The notes below the pieces were generated by a model. That model saw only the letters and a program-made list of their open reading frames with translations, was not told the DNA's origin and made no database searches. From CAYYNP01 sp964472545 (GTDB lineage: Bacteria; Planctomycetota; Planctomycetia; Pirellulales; Thermoguttaceae), in NCBI GenBank assembly GCA_964472545.1, contig CAYYNP010000125.1:1-25981 (forward strand): a DNA stretch of 25,981 bases, written 5' to 3'. Both the position numbers and the translations under genes were made by a program. Of the stretch, positions 15,554 through 25,465 are shown in pieces. Position 1 is the first letter of the stretch. The number at the start of each line of letters is the position of its first letter.

Positions 15554-15585
15554 GAAGCCCACGAGCTACACCGCCCGTGGGCTTC
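15554..15585. terminator. Hairpin between convergent genes, likely two-way terminator
   Basis: GAAGCCCACG (15554-15563) pairs perfectly with CGTGGGCTTC (15576-15585). It lies between the stop of the PEP-CTERM gene and the stop of cheW. T-runs are poor on both sides (minus strand: TTGTATTG), so efficiency is uncertain. Confidence 0.5.
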
Positions 15586-15610
15586 GCCGAGGAGTGTGCG
15601 AGAGTGATCT

Positions 15611-16120
15611 TCAGACCCCCGCCATGACGGTTGTCAGGGCTTCTTGCTCCTGCCCCAGAATCTTGTCGATATCCAGCAGAATGAGCAGCTTGTCTGCCAG
15701 CTTGACTAAACCGTCAAGATACTCATTCCCCAAGCTGGCAACGGTCGGCGGAGGCTCGGCAATCTGGTCTTGCGAGATTCGCAACACTTCATCCACGCCG
15801 TCAACGACGATGCCAACGGTTTTGGTGCCGACTTGCAGCACCATGATCCGACTGTCGTCGGACTGTTCGCCTTCGGGCAGCCCGAAGAGGGCTCGCAAGT
15901 CGATAACCGGGATCACCGTACTGCGTAGATTGATCAGCCCCTTAACGTAATGCGGGGTCTGCGGCACTCGTGTGATGTCGCACATCAAGATGATCTCACG
16001 CACTTTGGTGATGGCGACACCAAACGTTTCGTCGGCCAAACGGAAGCTGACGATCTGGATTGTCCCGGTTGCTTCGCAAAGGCTGCCGTCTTGGGCAGGT
16101 TCCTGGATTGCCGTAGCCAT
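15611..16120 (-). CDS. cheW: Chemotaxis coupling protein CheW
   Basis: Length is 169 residues, the normal size. CheW bridges chemoreceptors and the kinase CheA at the inner membrane. The sequence runs through the family's two beta-barrel subdomains: IQIVSFRLADETFGVAITKVREII, VPQTPHYVKGLINLRSTVIPVIDLRALFGLP, SRIMVLQVGTKTVGIVVDGVDEVL and LVKLADKLLILLDIDKIL. The first 15 residues are an extra flexible start. AGAGGAG lies 8 nt before the ATG. The receptor gene lies 106 nt upstream on the same strand, so the two are probably one unit and partners. No cheA, cheR or cheB is in the window. Confidence 0.95.
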   Translation of the reverse strand: MATAIQEPAQDGSLCEATGTIQIVSFRLADETFGVAITKVREIILMCDITRVPQTPHYVKGLINLRSTVIPVIDLRALFGLPEGEQSDDSRIMVLQVGTKTVGIVVDGVDEVLRISQDQIAEPPPTVASLGNEYLDGLVKLADKLLILLDIDKILGQEQEALTTVMAGV

Positions 16121-16226
16121 GGTTTACTCCTCTTGTGGTCGTTGAAGTCAATCCCCAGATGATGACCGAAGTGGAATTGGAAAAGAGGGGCCAATTCCAC
16201 GCTCGGTCCAGGGGCAACGTCGTGTG

Positions 16227-19200
16227 CTACGCACCCACGGCGGTCGTGTCCGTCTTGAACCGGGAAACCAGGTCCCGCAGCGCGGTGGCTTGAGCGCCGA
16301 GTTCTTCGCTGCTGGAGGCCATTTCCTCGCTGCCCGCGGCCGCCTGCTCGGTCACTTCGGCGATACCTTGCATCGCCTCGCCGACCTGCTGGGCATTGCT
16401 GGCCTGCTCAACCGTTGCCGTGGCGATCTCCGAAATCTTGGCCACGGTTTCCTCGACCCCGCTGATGATTTCCTTCAGCGCACTGCCGGTCTCGTCGCTC
16501 AGTTGGGCCCCTTCTTGGACCCGATTGCTCGATTCCTTGATCAGCGAGGTGATCTCTCCGGCCGCCTGGTTGGACCGTTCGGCCAGTTTGCGGACCTCGT
16601 CTGCCACGACGGCGAATCCCATTCCGTGTTCGCCGGCCCGGGCCGCCTCGATGGCCGCGTTCAGCGCCAAGAGGTTCGTCTGGCTGGCGATCTCGGAGAT
16701 TACCTGAATGATCTCGGCAATCTGATCCGNNNNNNNNNNNNNNNNNNNNNNNNNNNNNNNNNNNNNNNNNNNNNNNNNNNNNNNNNNNNNNNNNNNNNNN
16801 NNNNNNNNNNNNNNNNNNNNNNNNNNNNNAACTCGTTGGTCCGCTTGGCCACCGCGTCGGCCTCGTGGGAGTTGTTCTTCACGCCGTCGATCGACGCGGT
16901 CAACTCCTCGACCGACGCGCTGACTTCCTCGACGCTCGAACTTTGGGTCTGGGCACCGCTGGCCAGCGACTGCGAGCTTTCGGCAATTACGCGGGAGCCC
17001 TCGTTGAACTGGGCGGAACTCTCGGTCACTTGGCCAATGACGCCGGAGAGGTCTTCAAGCATTCGCTTGATACCGGCAGCCAGTTCGTCGACCGCTTCGT
17101 TGCCTTCGATGGTGACCGTCTTGGTCAGATCACCCTGGGCGGCGGAGCCAACGACCTCCAGCAGGTGGTCCACTTTGGCGCGGAGGGTTTCGGCCGCCCG
17201 ACGTTCCTCTTCGGCGGCCTCTTGCTCGCGTTGCTCGGCCTCTTGCTTGTCGGTGAAGAAGGTTCGCATCCCGTCGCCGAGTTGCCCCAGGGCGTCCTCG
17301 CCGGTGACCTCGACCTGCTGGGAGTAGTCGCGCTGGGCAACGAGGTTGGCCACCTCGAGGATGTGCTTGACCTTTCGCTCGGCCTCTTCGGCCTCTTGTC
17401 GCTGGGTCTCCGCTCTGCGACGCTCTTCTTCAGCTTTCCGGGCCTGGGCTTCCTGTTCCCGCTGGGCGGCCTCTTTGACGTCCTGCATGGCCTTGCCGGT
17501 TGCATCGACCGCCGTATTCAACGCGGTCGCCATCTGACCGATTTCGTCCTTGGCGTCGTGATCGACCTTCCGGCTATAGTCGCCGCCGGCCAGGGCCTTC
17601 AACACACCGGCCACTTTGACCACCGGGTTGGCGATCATGCCGGCGACGAAGAAGGCCACCAGCGCGATTGCCGTCACGGCCACTCCCACGATCAGCCAGA
17701 TGATCCACAGGAGATCGGCCTTGGCCTGCTCGGCGTTCGCCTGCATGGTCCTCACCGGCGCGAACGCTTCAGACTCGTCGATCTCGGCCAGCAGAGCCCA
17801 GGTGGTGCCGAAGACGTCGATCGGCGTGTAGGCGCTCAAGACGGGATTGCCGTTGTAGTCGGTGATGATCTTGGCGTCCGTGTTGCCGGCGAGCGCTTCG
17901 GTGGCCGCTTCCGTATCGACGCCGTTGCTCTCGACCGTACCGGCAAACGAGGCCGCCACCGAGTGCCCCTTTGGATCCAGGAACGAATCGGACCGCATCA
18001 GCTTTTCCGGCCCCACGAGGTACGTTTCGCCGGTTTCGCCCATTCCGGCGCGGACTCCCATGATGCCATTAATGGCATCCAGCGGTAGTTGCAGGGCCAC
18101 AATTGCCTGTACTTCTCCGCCGGAGTCCAACACCGGTTGGGCGATAAAGGCAGCCGGCGCACCGTTGCTGGGTGCGTACGGCCGGAAGTCGGCAAAGCCG
18201 AACTTCTTCGTTTTCAGAGACGTTTGGACCAACTGGCCAAGATTGGAACTGCTGTATTCCCCGTTGACGAGGTTCGTCTGGTAGTCCGCCTCTTGGCAAA
18301 CCGTGTAGAAGCAGTAACCGTCGGGATTGATCAGGAAGAGATCGTAGTAGCCGTATTGCTCGTTGTATTGGGTGAAGAAGTCCTTTTCGGCTCCTTCGAT
18401 TTTCGGGCAGAAGGCCTCGGCCACGTCGATTTCGGCCAGAATGGCCCAGGTGGTCTCGCCGATAGTAATCGGAGAGTAGGCCGAGAGGACCGGGTTGCCG
18501 TTGTAATCGGTGATCACCTCCGCGCCGCTGTTGCCGGCCAGCGCGGCCTTCGACGCGGCGGTTTCCGCCCTGCCCTTGGTCGGATTCGCGAAGGACGCCG
18601 CCACGCTATGGTGGTCCGGGTCCAAGAAGGAATCGCTGCGCATCAACAGGTCCGAGCCGACCAAGTAAGTCTCGCCCGTCTGCCCCATCCCGGAACGTTC
18701 GCTCATGATCTCGTTGACCGCGTCGATGGAGATCTGAATGGCGACCACGCCGATGATTTCGCCGTTCTTGCGGATCGGTGCGGCGACGAACTGGGCGGGG
18801 GCGTCGCCCGAGGGGGCGTACGGACGCGTGTCGGAGACGGCAACCTTGCCCTGCTTGGCCGCTACGCGCCATACGTCGCGCAGCGACGAGTCGATCTCGT
18901 TGGCCCGCTGGCCGAAGTCGGCCTCTTTGGTCACGGTGAAGGAGGTGTCGCCCTCGTCGGGACACATCAAGAAGACGTCGTAAAGGCCGTGCTCCTCCAT
19001 GAAGCCTTTGAAGGTATCGAAGTACTCGTCGTGGATCGCGACGTACTCGTCGGGCGCGTCGTAGCGCTCGTTGGTATGGCCGAGGAACTTCCCGCCGCGG
19101 GCCCCGCCCCCGGCGTCGAACGCCTCGTCGAGCCGCCTGACCGCCTCGTGTACGAAGGGGTCGTTGGCCAGCGTGCGGCAGTTACTGATCCGGTTTTGGA

Positions 19201-19543
19201 AGAACCGTTCGATCTGGTTCCTCTTGATTTCGCGCACCGCCGTGAGTTTCCTGAAGGCCTCCTCGCGGAGCGTGGCGACCGTTTCGGTGAGTACGCCCAT
19301 GTCGCCTCGGCGTTCGCCGAAGTACTGTTCGATCTGGCGTTTCTTCACGTCGCGCAAGGCGACCAGTTGATCGAACGTCTGCTTCTTCAGCGCCTCGGCG
19401 GATTCGGCTTCGGCGTCTTGCAGCGAGTCGTTCGCGCCGCCGTAGGAGAACCACGCGCAAACGGCCAGCGGTAGGACGCCGACCAGCAGGAACAACGAAA
19501 TCAGCTTGGGCTTCATTCGCACGTTGGAAAACCACCTGAACAT
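16227..19543 (-). CDS. Methyl-accepting chemotaxis protein, interrupted by an assembly gap
   Basis: About 1065 residues as drawn. ATG 19543 has GAGAGG upstream. TM1 (about 13-30) is followed by two copies of a K(K/R)xQIExxF helix, then two related Cache-like sensor units; shared blocks are GMGxTGETYLVG, LMRSDSFLDP, HSVAASF and ITDYNGNPVLSAY. TM2 (about 614-640) leads to a HAMP (ANPVVKVAGVLKALAGGDYSRKV) and two more HAMP-like units (about 724-764 and 789-834) joined by Glu/Arg-rich helices. The signalling part contains SQTNLLALNAAIEAARAGE, the CheA/CheW-contact tip, and ends TTAVGA with no CheR-docking tail. The 100 N at 16730-16829 break the frame (100 is not a multiple of 3), so the two sides look like separate genes, but they are one. 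The ligand is unknown. Confidence 0.93.
16730..16829. other. Assembly gap (100 N)
   Basis: A run of exactly 100 N, probably a scaffold placeholder of arbitrary length. It lies in the signalling domain of the chemoreceptor. By comparison with other receptors, about 20-35 residues are missing. Confidence 0.98.
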
Positions 19544-19870
19544 AACTCGATACCTCTCATCAACTGGAACGAACGGATAGTAAGACACTTCACACGGTTG
19601 GCCGGGTTGCTTTGCTCCGCAAGGAACGTCCTTCGGCTGCCAACTCTTGCAGGATTGACGGATCGGGCCGTCGTGCCGTCGCCCGCATTCTGCCGCCGCA
19701 CTCGTTCGGCGCCAAAACGTCGGTTACGGAAGCACTACCGGCAAGAACGTCTTTCCGCCGTTTGTTGCGGGTATCCGCAAGTGAATATGCGGGGGACCGC
19801 AAGAAACGGCGGACATTGGAACTTGCCGCCGGGGGAATCCCGCCCGATGATTGTCCTAGAGGAGAACGCC
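19544..19870. other. Divergent intergenic region between receptor and receiver genes
   Basis: It should hold promoters for both directions, but I could not pick convincing -35/-10 pairs. A small hairpin TTGCGG/CCGCAA lies near 19767-19782. The long frame upstream of 19871 lacks protein character. Confidence 0.4.
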
Positions 19871-20293
19871 ATGCAAAACAAGCTGAAGATGCTTCTTGTC
19901 GACGACGACAGCCTCCTGGTGCGTGCGTTGAGCGTCATAATCGGCCAAGCCTTTCAGGGGAGAATCGATCTAACCGCCCTGACCGATTCGGTGGACGCAA
20001 AACGCTGGATCGAGAGGAACTCCCCGGATTTGGTGGTGACGGACCTCGAAATGCCGATGATCGACGGGTTTGCGATTCTCGAGAGCGCCAAGCGCGCTAA
20101 CCCCTACTGCCAGGTCATCATCCACTCGGGGCACTTCACGCCGGACTCTCTCCGCCTGGCGCTGAAGATGCAGGTCACCGACTACGTCTTCAAGGGTGGC
20201 GACCCGGAAGAGCTTGTCGACGTCTTGGAGCATGCCTATCGCCGCATCGTTCGCTGGACGCAGATGGCGCCCGAAGTTGCGCTGATCGCGTAA
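19871..20293 (+). CDS. CheY-like single-domain response regulator
   Basis: Length is 140 residues, a receiver domain and nothing else. The acidic pocket is MLLVDDD (D11-D13), the phosphoacceptor is Asp58 in LVVTDLEMPMIDGF, the Ser switch residue is in VIIHSGHF, and the conserved Lys is in DYVFKGGDPEEL. All key residues are present, so it should be phosphorylated. With no output domain it would act by protein contact, as a CheY-type or phosphorelay element. AGAGGAG lies about 6 nt before ATG 19871, which settles the start against longer frames. It is divergent from the receptor gene and convergent with the FixJ-type gene, so its kinase is not fixed by context. Confidence 0.93.
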   Translation: MQNKLKMLLVDDDSLLVRALSVIIGQAFQGRIDLTALTDSVDAKRWIERNSPDLVVTDLEMPMIDGFAILESAKRANPYCQVIIHSGHFTPDSLRLALKMQVTDYVFKGGDPEELVDVLEHAYRRIVRWTQMAPEVALIA

Positions 20294-20337
20294 CCGGCAC
20301 GCGCCGGGGCCGATGCAAAGCCCCGACCGGATCGGTC
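20294..20337. terminator. Cluster of short hairpins between convergent regulator genes
   Basis: Three small stems follow each other: CCGGC/GCCGG (20294-20307), GGGGC/GCCCC (20306-20324) and GACCG/CGGTC (20325-20337). There is no T-run. It may end both transcripts, but support is weak. Confidence 0.3.
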
Positions 20338-20950
20338 AAGGCTCCAGATTCGCCTCGAGCGCCAAGCGAACCAACTCGGCCACGGACTCGGCCTCCATCC
20401 GCTCGAAGACCTCTCGCCGGCGGGATTCCACGGTCCGCGTGCCCATATCCAACTCGTTGGCAATCCACTTGTTGGACTTTCCCGCCACGATCAGATCCAT
20501 CACTTTGCGTTGCGTCGGCGTAAGCCGTTCGACGCGGCGGCGGACTTCCCGGTGGCGCTGGTGGGCAACGCGGTACGCCGCGTCCTTCGCCAGGGCCTCG
20601 CGGATCGCGTCCCAGAGTTCGTTCTCCTCGAACGGCTTCTCCAGCAAGGTCAAGGCGCCCGCCCGCAGGGCGCGGACGGTCAAGCGGGTTTCGGCGTAGG
20701 CGGTCATCACGATCACCGGCAGGCGGACGCCGCGCTCGCGGAGCCGTTCCTGAAGCTCCAGCCCGCTCATCCCCAGCATCCGCACGTCCGTGACCAGACA
20801 CCCCGGCCGATCGTCCGAGCATTGGTCGAGGAATTCCTCCGCCGAGCGAAACGACTCCGCGGGAATCCCCATCGACCGGGCAAGCGCGCAGACGGACGTT
20901 CGCATAAGATCGTCGTCATCGACGACAAAGATAGTCGGCTCGCCATCCAT
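20336..20950 (-). CDS. FixJ/NarL-type response regulator
   Basis: Length is 204 residues. A receiver domain (EPTIFVVDDDDLMRTSV; phosphoacceptor Asp in CLVTDVRMLGMSGLEL; switch Thr in VIVMTAYAE; Lys in LLEKPFEENEL) is followed by a LuxR-type helix-turn-helix (RLTPTQRKVMDLIVAGKSNKWIANELDMGTR.TVESRRREVFERM). The order and the MSGLELQERL and KPF signatures fit FixJ-like regulators, which bind DNA when phosphorylated. Homologues start just before 'PT(I/V)FVVDDD', so ATG 20950 is chosen; ATG 20992 (GGAG 3 nt upstream) and 20980 are possible. It follows the large FixL-like kinase on the same strand after about 260 nt and is likely its partner. Confidence 0.92.
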   Translation of the reverse strand: MDGEPTIFVVDDDDLMRTSVCALARSMGIPAESFRSAEEFLDQCSDDRPGCLVTDVRMLGMSGLELQERLRERGVRLPVIVMTAYAETRLTVRALRAGALTLLEKPFEENELWDAIREALAKDAAYRVAHQRHREVRRRVERLTPTQRKVMDLIVAGKSNKWIANELDMGTRTVESRRREVFERMEAESVAELVRLALEANLEP

Positions 20951-21211
20951 CGCGGCTTGGCTCCCACGACGGGGCTGCATTTCTAGGCTCATAGGCTCCG
21001 CGTCGTTCCCCGGACCAATTGCCCCGGCGTCACTTCTCGGCAGCCTCGACCACATAGGTGGGAGTACGTCGCGGTTCTCTAGGTGTATACTAAACGGTTC
21101 GAGAATCTGCAAGCCGCATTGTGGTACGTACGGACCATAATGACTATCGATCGCAAGGGTCGCGCCGTCCAGGGCATCTTCCCGCTATTCCTTGCGGGTA
21201 CCCGCCGACGC
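20951..21211. other. Gap between kinase and regulator genes
   Basis: About 260 nt, more than in a tight operon, so the regulator may have its own promoter. A GCGGGTACCCGC palindrome lies at 21196-21207, just past the kinase stop; its role is unknown. Confidence 0.4.
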
Positions 21212-24200
21212 TTAGCGAGCGACCCCCTCTCCGGAGGGTTCTTTTGCCTGCTCTGCGTCGGAGGGTTCCGCCCGCGCGACGGGAAGCGTAAACCGAAACG
21301 TCGCTCCTCGGTCAGGATTCGACGCGGCGGAGAGTATTCCGCCGTGGGCCTCGACAATCCGGGTAGCGATTGCCAACCCCATGCCTAAACCGCTCGGCTT
21401 CGTCGTAACAAATGCGTCGAATATCTTCAGGTGGCCGTCGGACGGCAGCCCCGGTCCGCAATCCGCGACTGAAACCTCGACGAACTCGCCGGCCAACTCG
21501 GTGCGCACGGTAACTTCTCGTTCTCCGCCGTCGTTTGCGCTCATGGCTTCACACGCGTTGCGTACGAGGTTGACAACCACCTGCTGAATCTCGACGCGAT
21601 CGACCGCCACCGTCGGCAAGGTCTCGGATGCGTCGAGCCGCACGACGGCGTCGTGCCGTCGGGCTTCGACGTCAACGAGCTGTGCGGCTTCGTCGACGAT
21701 TTCGTTGATGCTGCAATCGGAGCGCTCCGATCCGGCCGGATGGACGAACCCGCGCAAGCGCCGGATGATCTGTACGGCCCGCGCGACGGCTTTGACAATC
21801 GCGGCGTTACACTCGCGCAGCTCCTCCAAGTCGGCTTGCCCTTCGCCGGCCAGCACGTTTCCAATGGCCTCGGCGAGCATTTGCACGGAACAGAGCGGCT
21901 GGTTGACTTCATGCGCAATGCCCGCCACCATCTCACCCAACGTAGAGACGCGGGCCACGTGTGCCAACTGGGTCTCCATTTGGCGCAGTCTTTCTTCCGC
22001 CGATTTGCGCTCGGTGATTTCCTGCACGACCGAGCCGACGGCCCAAACTCGCCCATCCGCCGATTTGACCGGGTAGTAGTTCACCAGCCAGTGGCGCAGC
22101 GCATTGGGTTCGGCTGCCGTGGTGCCCTGGACTTCACAGTCGAGGATCGCTGCTCCGGTCTCGATCACCGACTGCAGCACGGGCACTACATCGTCGGCCA
22201 GATCCGGAAGGATTTCCGCCACGGTTCGGCCGACGTGTTCCTCGACCGAAGGGCCGTTCATCGCAGCCAGCCGTTCGTTGATTCGCAAGTAGCGCAGGTC
22301 ACGGTCCATTAGAGACAGGCCCACCGGGGTCGTGGCGTATACGAGGTTCAATTCGTCGAATTGCTGTCGAATGCGCTCGCGGTTCTCTCGCAGCGCCTCC
22401 TCGGCCAGCTTGCGCTCGGAGATGTTGTCGAAGATCGCGACAAAATACTCTCGCTGCGGAGAATAGACGGCAATGGAGAGCCAGATTCCCAGTGGCTCGA
22501 AGTAGAGGTCAAATCTCGTGCTCTCGCCAGTCAGGGCGACCTTGCCGTAGATCTCGAACAGATTCGGCTCCGATTCTTCAACGCCGGGTATCAGTTCCGT
22601 CACACGCGAGCCAACCGTCTTGGCCCTCTCCAACCCGGTCAGTTTCTCGAAGGCGTCGTTGACTTCGATGTAGACAAAATCCACGGGCTTACCGTCATCA
22701 TCGAGGATGATCTTGCAGTACGCGTATCCTTCGAGCATGTTTTCGAACAAGGAGCGATACCGGACTTCTCCCGCCTGCAGCGCCTCTTCGGCCAGCTTGC
22801 GGTCGGTGACGTCGATACAGGCGCCGATCCACTTCCGCGGGCGACCCCGGCCGTCCAACAGGGGCGAGCCAAAGTCGAGCCAATATCGCCAGGTGCCGTC
22901 GCTGCTTTGAATGCGGTATTCTTCGTGTATCGGTTCCGTCGACGATCGGTGGAGGTCAACCGAACTGGCCAGCCGGGATTGGTCGCCGGGGTGGATCGAG
23001 TCGAACCATGCTGCCAGCGTGCGCGGAAACTTGCCGGTTGCGTACCCCAGCGTGCCGTCGACGTCGCCGAACCAGTCCAAGCGATCGCTGGTGACGTCCC
23101 ATTCGTAGACCAGGTCGCTGACGGTTTCGGCCGCCAGCCGGAACCGCTTCTCGCTCTCCCGCAGCGCCTCCTCTCCCCGTTTTCGGTCGATTCCCAGTGC
23201 GATCTGATCGGCCACCGACCGCAGCGATTCGAGCGCGGCTTCGCCCAGCGGTTGCTTGGCAAATACGGCCACGACTCCCGTCAACTCGTCGCCGACAGAG
23301 AGCGGATAGCCGGCCACGGCCACGATACCTTTTCGGCGTGCCCAGTCTTGATCGGTGATCTCGGGATCGCCGATGGCCGCGTTGGTCAGCACCGGTTGGC
23401 GGAGTTCGGCGATGCGGCCAACTTTGCCCTGGCCGACGGGGATTCGTCCATGGGGGCCGTCGCAGTGCGTGTACATCCCGGCACTGGCTTGGAGTTCGAG
23501 AACCTGATCCGCCTCGTTGAACGCCCAGATGCGTGCGAAGGCGGCGTCGAGTTGTTCGACCAGCGCTTCGGCGCACGGTTGGAGCATGCCCGGCAGCGTG
23601 TCGTGCTCTATCAGAGCGGCCCCGACACGGGCTCCCATCTCCGCGAATCGTCTCTGCCCGACCAAAGCCGCCTCGGCCTGCTCCTTTTCGTCGATCTGCC
23701 GCCCGAGCTTGCGATTGGCGGTCGTCAGGTCGGCGGTGCGCTGCTCCACTCGAAGCTCAAGTTCGGCGTGGGCTTCTTGCAGTGCATCCTCGGCCTGCTT
23801 TCGCGCCGTGATGTCGCGGAATATCTCCAGTTTGCCCACGCTGCCGTCCGGCAGAGTCAGGGGAGTGTCGATCAGGTCGTAGGTCTTGCCGTTCTTCGCG
23901 GAATACCATTCCCAGTGAACGGTCTTCCCGGCCAGCGTGTCCGAATTCTTGCACCAAGGGCAGACCTCTTCTCGGTTGTGGAAGTACCGATAACACTTGC
24001 GGTCTTCGAAGGGGCCGAACTCTCTAACAATCGCATCGTTGGCATACTGGATGTCGTATTGCCGGTTCACGATATACACACCATCTTCCATCGCCTGGAA
24101 TATCGCCTGAAGGTTGTCCCTCTCAACGCGCAACGCGTCCTCGGCAGATCTGCGGGCGGTGACGTCGAGTCCGTATACGTTCACGTAACCGGAATCCACC

Positions 24201-25465
24201 ACCGGCGCGAACGTGAGAGAGAATGCCCGACCGTCGAGTTCAGTTTCGGCGTGCCGGCCTTCTTCACTGCTCAGCGCGTCGAGTACAAACCGCTGCCAAC
24301 GGTCCAGAAGACGCTCGCCTTCCCGGCACTGCCACGCATTCAACAAGGCTGCGCTGGCCGCGTTGGCGTAGAGTAGCGTGCCGTCTTGCGCCACCCTGAG
24401 CACGGGATTGGGGTTCTCGCTGGGGAAGCGGGCCAAGGCCGCGATCCGTTGCTCGGCCCGCTTCTGCTCGGTAACGTCGTGCCAGATGCTCGAGAGGCAC
24501 GGCTTTCCGTTGACCGAGATCATCGTGGCGCTTACCAGGGCGTCGCGAACCTCACCCTCCTTCGTCTTCATTCTCGTTTCGAGTGTGTCGCCGGAGCCGT
24601 TTCCCAGACCGTCCGCACGCTGTAGAATGCCCATAGTAGAACTGTCTGCGCCGACGTCGGCTACGGTCAACTCCTGGAACTCCTCACGCGTGTAGCCCAG
24701 ATGCCGGTGTGCCCGGTCGTTGAAACCGAGGAACCGTCCGGTTTCGGGATCCACGACTACGATGGAGTCGGCCGTTGAGTCGAACAGCCCGCGATACTTC
24801 CTTTCGCTCTCTTCCAGATTCCGAACGATGGGATTGCCGATACGGAGAGAAGCCATGATGCCGAGGAAGATCAGTCCTCCGGCGCCACCCACGGCAAACA
24901 GACCGGCTCTTATGAGAGGTGCCCTGACCTCCGAGAGATCGATCTTGGCGACGACACCCAGATCAAAAGCCTTCACGGGTTCGTGGGCGGCCAACACTTG
25001 TTCGCCACGGTAATCCAACCCCACGACCGTCCCCGATTCTTCGGACAGGGCGAGTCGCATCGGCTCGGCCCGCTTTTCCGCAAAGGGAACCGGTTGCGGG
25101 TCCTCGAGGTCGGCATGTCGGTGGCTCAAGAGGAAGACGATCTCGCCGTCTTCGTGCTTGGCCAGTGTGAACTCACCCGTCTCCCCAAATCCTGCAAACT
25201 GCCCGTGCGACTCCCTGAGGATTCCCAGAGTGGCCGTGAAAGGATCGTCGTGAGGGTAGAGGCCTTGGGCCCGGCTTGCGTCTACCTCCTCGTGCCGCGC
25301 GATCGCCTCTATCAAGCGGGCTTGACTATGCGCCGTCTCCAGCAGCCGCGCCTTCTGCTCTTCGAACGCCGCCGAGTACAGAGCCGAGAGCGTGATCCCC
25401 GACACGCCGACGGCAATGCCAGACATAATCGCGACCAGGAGAAGCACTCTTGTTCTTGGGCTCAT
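21212..25465 (-). CDS. FixL-type multi-PAS/GAF sensor histidine kinase
   Basis: Length is 1417 residues. TM1 (about 6-26), an extracytoplasmic sensor (about 28-185) and TM2 (about 187-207) are followed by PAS1 (218-330), PAS2 (335-430), PAS3 (449-555), a coiled coil, GAF (608-755), PAS4 of the PAS_3 type (775-888), PAS5 (901-1018) and PAS6 (1035-1150). The kinase core has the H-box GIAHEVNQPL (His about 1185), N-box NLVRNACEAM, G1 VADCGPGLP and G2 GLGMGLAIATRIVEAHGG, the FixL/NtrB-like pattern. PAS3 carries KCYRYF...EVCPWCK, a three-cysteine set that may bind a metal or sense redox. There is no receiver domain, so phosphate would pass to a separate regulator, probably the FixJ-type one downstream. 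GAGGGAA precedes the ATG. The signal is unknown. Confidence 0.93.
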   Translation of the reverse strand: MSPRTRVLLLVAIMSGIAVGVSGITLSALYSAAFEEQKARLLETAHSQARLIEAIARHEEVDASRAQGLYPHDDPFTATLGILRESHGQFAGFGETGEFTLAKHEDGEIVFLLSHRHADLEDPQPVPFAEKRAEPMRLALSEESGTVVGLDYRGEQVLAAHEPVKAFDLGVVAKIDLSEVRAPLIRAGLFAVGGAGGLIFLGIMASLRIGNPIVRNLEESERKYRGLFDSTADSIVVVDPETGRFLGFNDRAHRHLGYTREEFQELTVADVGADSSTMGILQRADGLGNGSGDTLETRMKTKEGEVRDALVSATMISVNGKPCLSSIWHDVTEQKRAEQRIAALARFPSENPNPVLRVAQDGTLLYANAASAALLNAWQCREGERLLDRWQRFVLDALSSEEGRHAETELDGRAFSLTFAPVVDSGYVNVYGLDVTARRSAEDALRVERDNLQAIFQAMEDGVYIVNRQYDIQYANDAIVREFGPFEDRKCYRYFHNREEVCPWCKNSDTLAGKTVHWEWYSAKNGKTYDLIDTPLTLPDGSVGKLEIFRDITARKQAEDALQEAHAELELRVEQRTADLTTANRKLGRQIDEKEQAEAALVGQRRFAEMGARVGAALIEHDTLPGMLQPCAEALVEQLDAAFARIWAFNEADQVLELQASAGMYTHCDGPHGRIPVGQGKVGRIAELRQPVLTNAAIGDPEITDQDWARRKGIVAVAGYPLSVGDELTGVVAVFAKQPLGEAALESLRSVADQIALGIDRKRGEEALRESEKRFRLAAETVSDLVYEWDVTSDRLDWFGDVDGTLGYATGKFPRTLAAWFDSIHPGDQSRLASSVDLHRSSTEPIHEEYRIQSSDGTWRYWLDFGSPLLDGRGRPRKWIGACIDVTDRKLAEEALQAGEVRYRSLFENMLEGYAYCKIILDDDGKPVDFVYIEVNDAFEKLTGLERAKTVGSRVTELIPGVEESEPNLFEIYGKVALTGESTRFDLYFEPLGIWLSIAVYSPQREYFVAIFDNISERKLAEEALRENRERIRQQFDELNLVYATTPVGLSLMDRDLRYLRINERLAAMNGPSVEEHVGRTVAEILPDLADDVVPVLQSVIETGAAILDCEVQGTTAAEPNALRHWLVNYYPVKSADGRVWAVGSVVQEITERKSAEERLRQMETQLAHVARVSTLGEMVAGIAHEVNQPLCSVQMLAEAIGNVLAGEGQADLEELRECNAAIVKAVARAVQIIRRLRGFVHPAGSERSDCSINEIVDEAAQLVDVEARRHDAVVRLDASETLPTVAVDRVEIQQVVVNLVRNACEAMSANDGGEREVTVRTELAGEFVEVSVADCGPGLPSDGHLKIFDAFVTTKPSGLGMGLAIATRIVEAHGGILSAASNPDRGATFRFTLPVARAEPSDAEQAKEPSGEGVAR

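Noticed and set aside
19598..19870. N-terminal extension of the CheY-like gene
   Set aside because: The extension lacks protein character, and a strong ribosome site precedes the ATG at 19871.
22361..24376. 671-codon plus-strand frame opposite the sensor kinase
   Set aside because: Antisense shadow of PAS and GAF domains.
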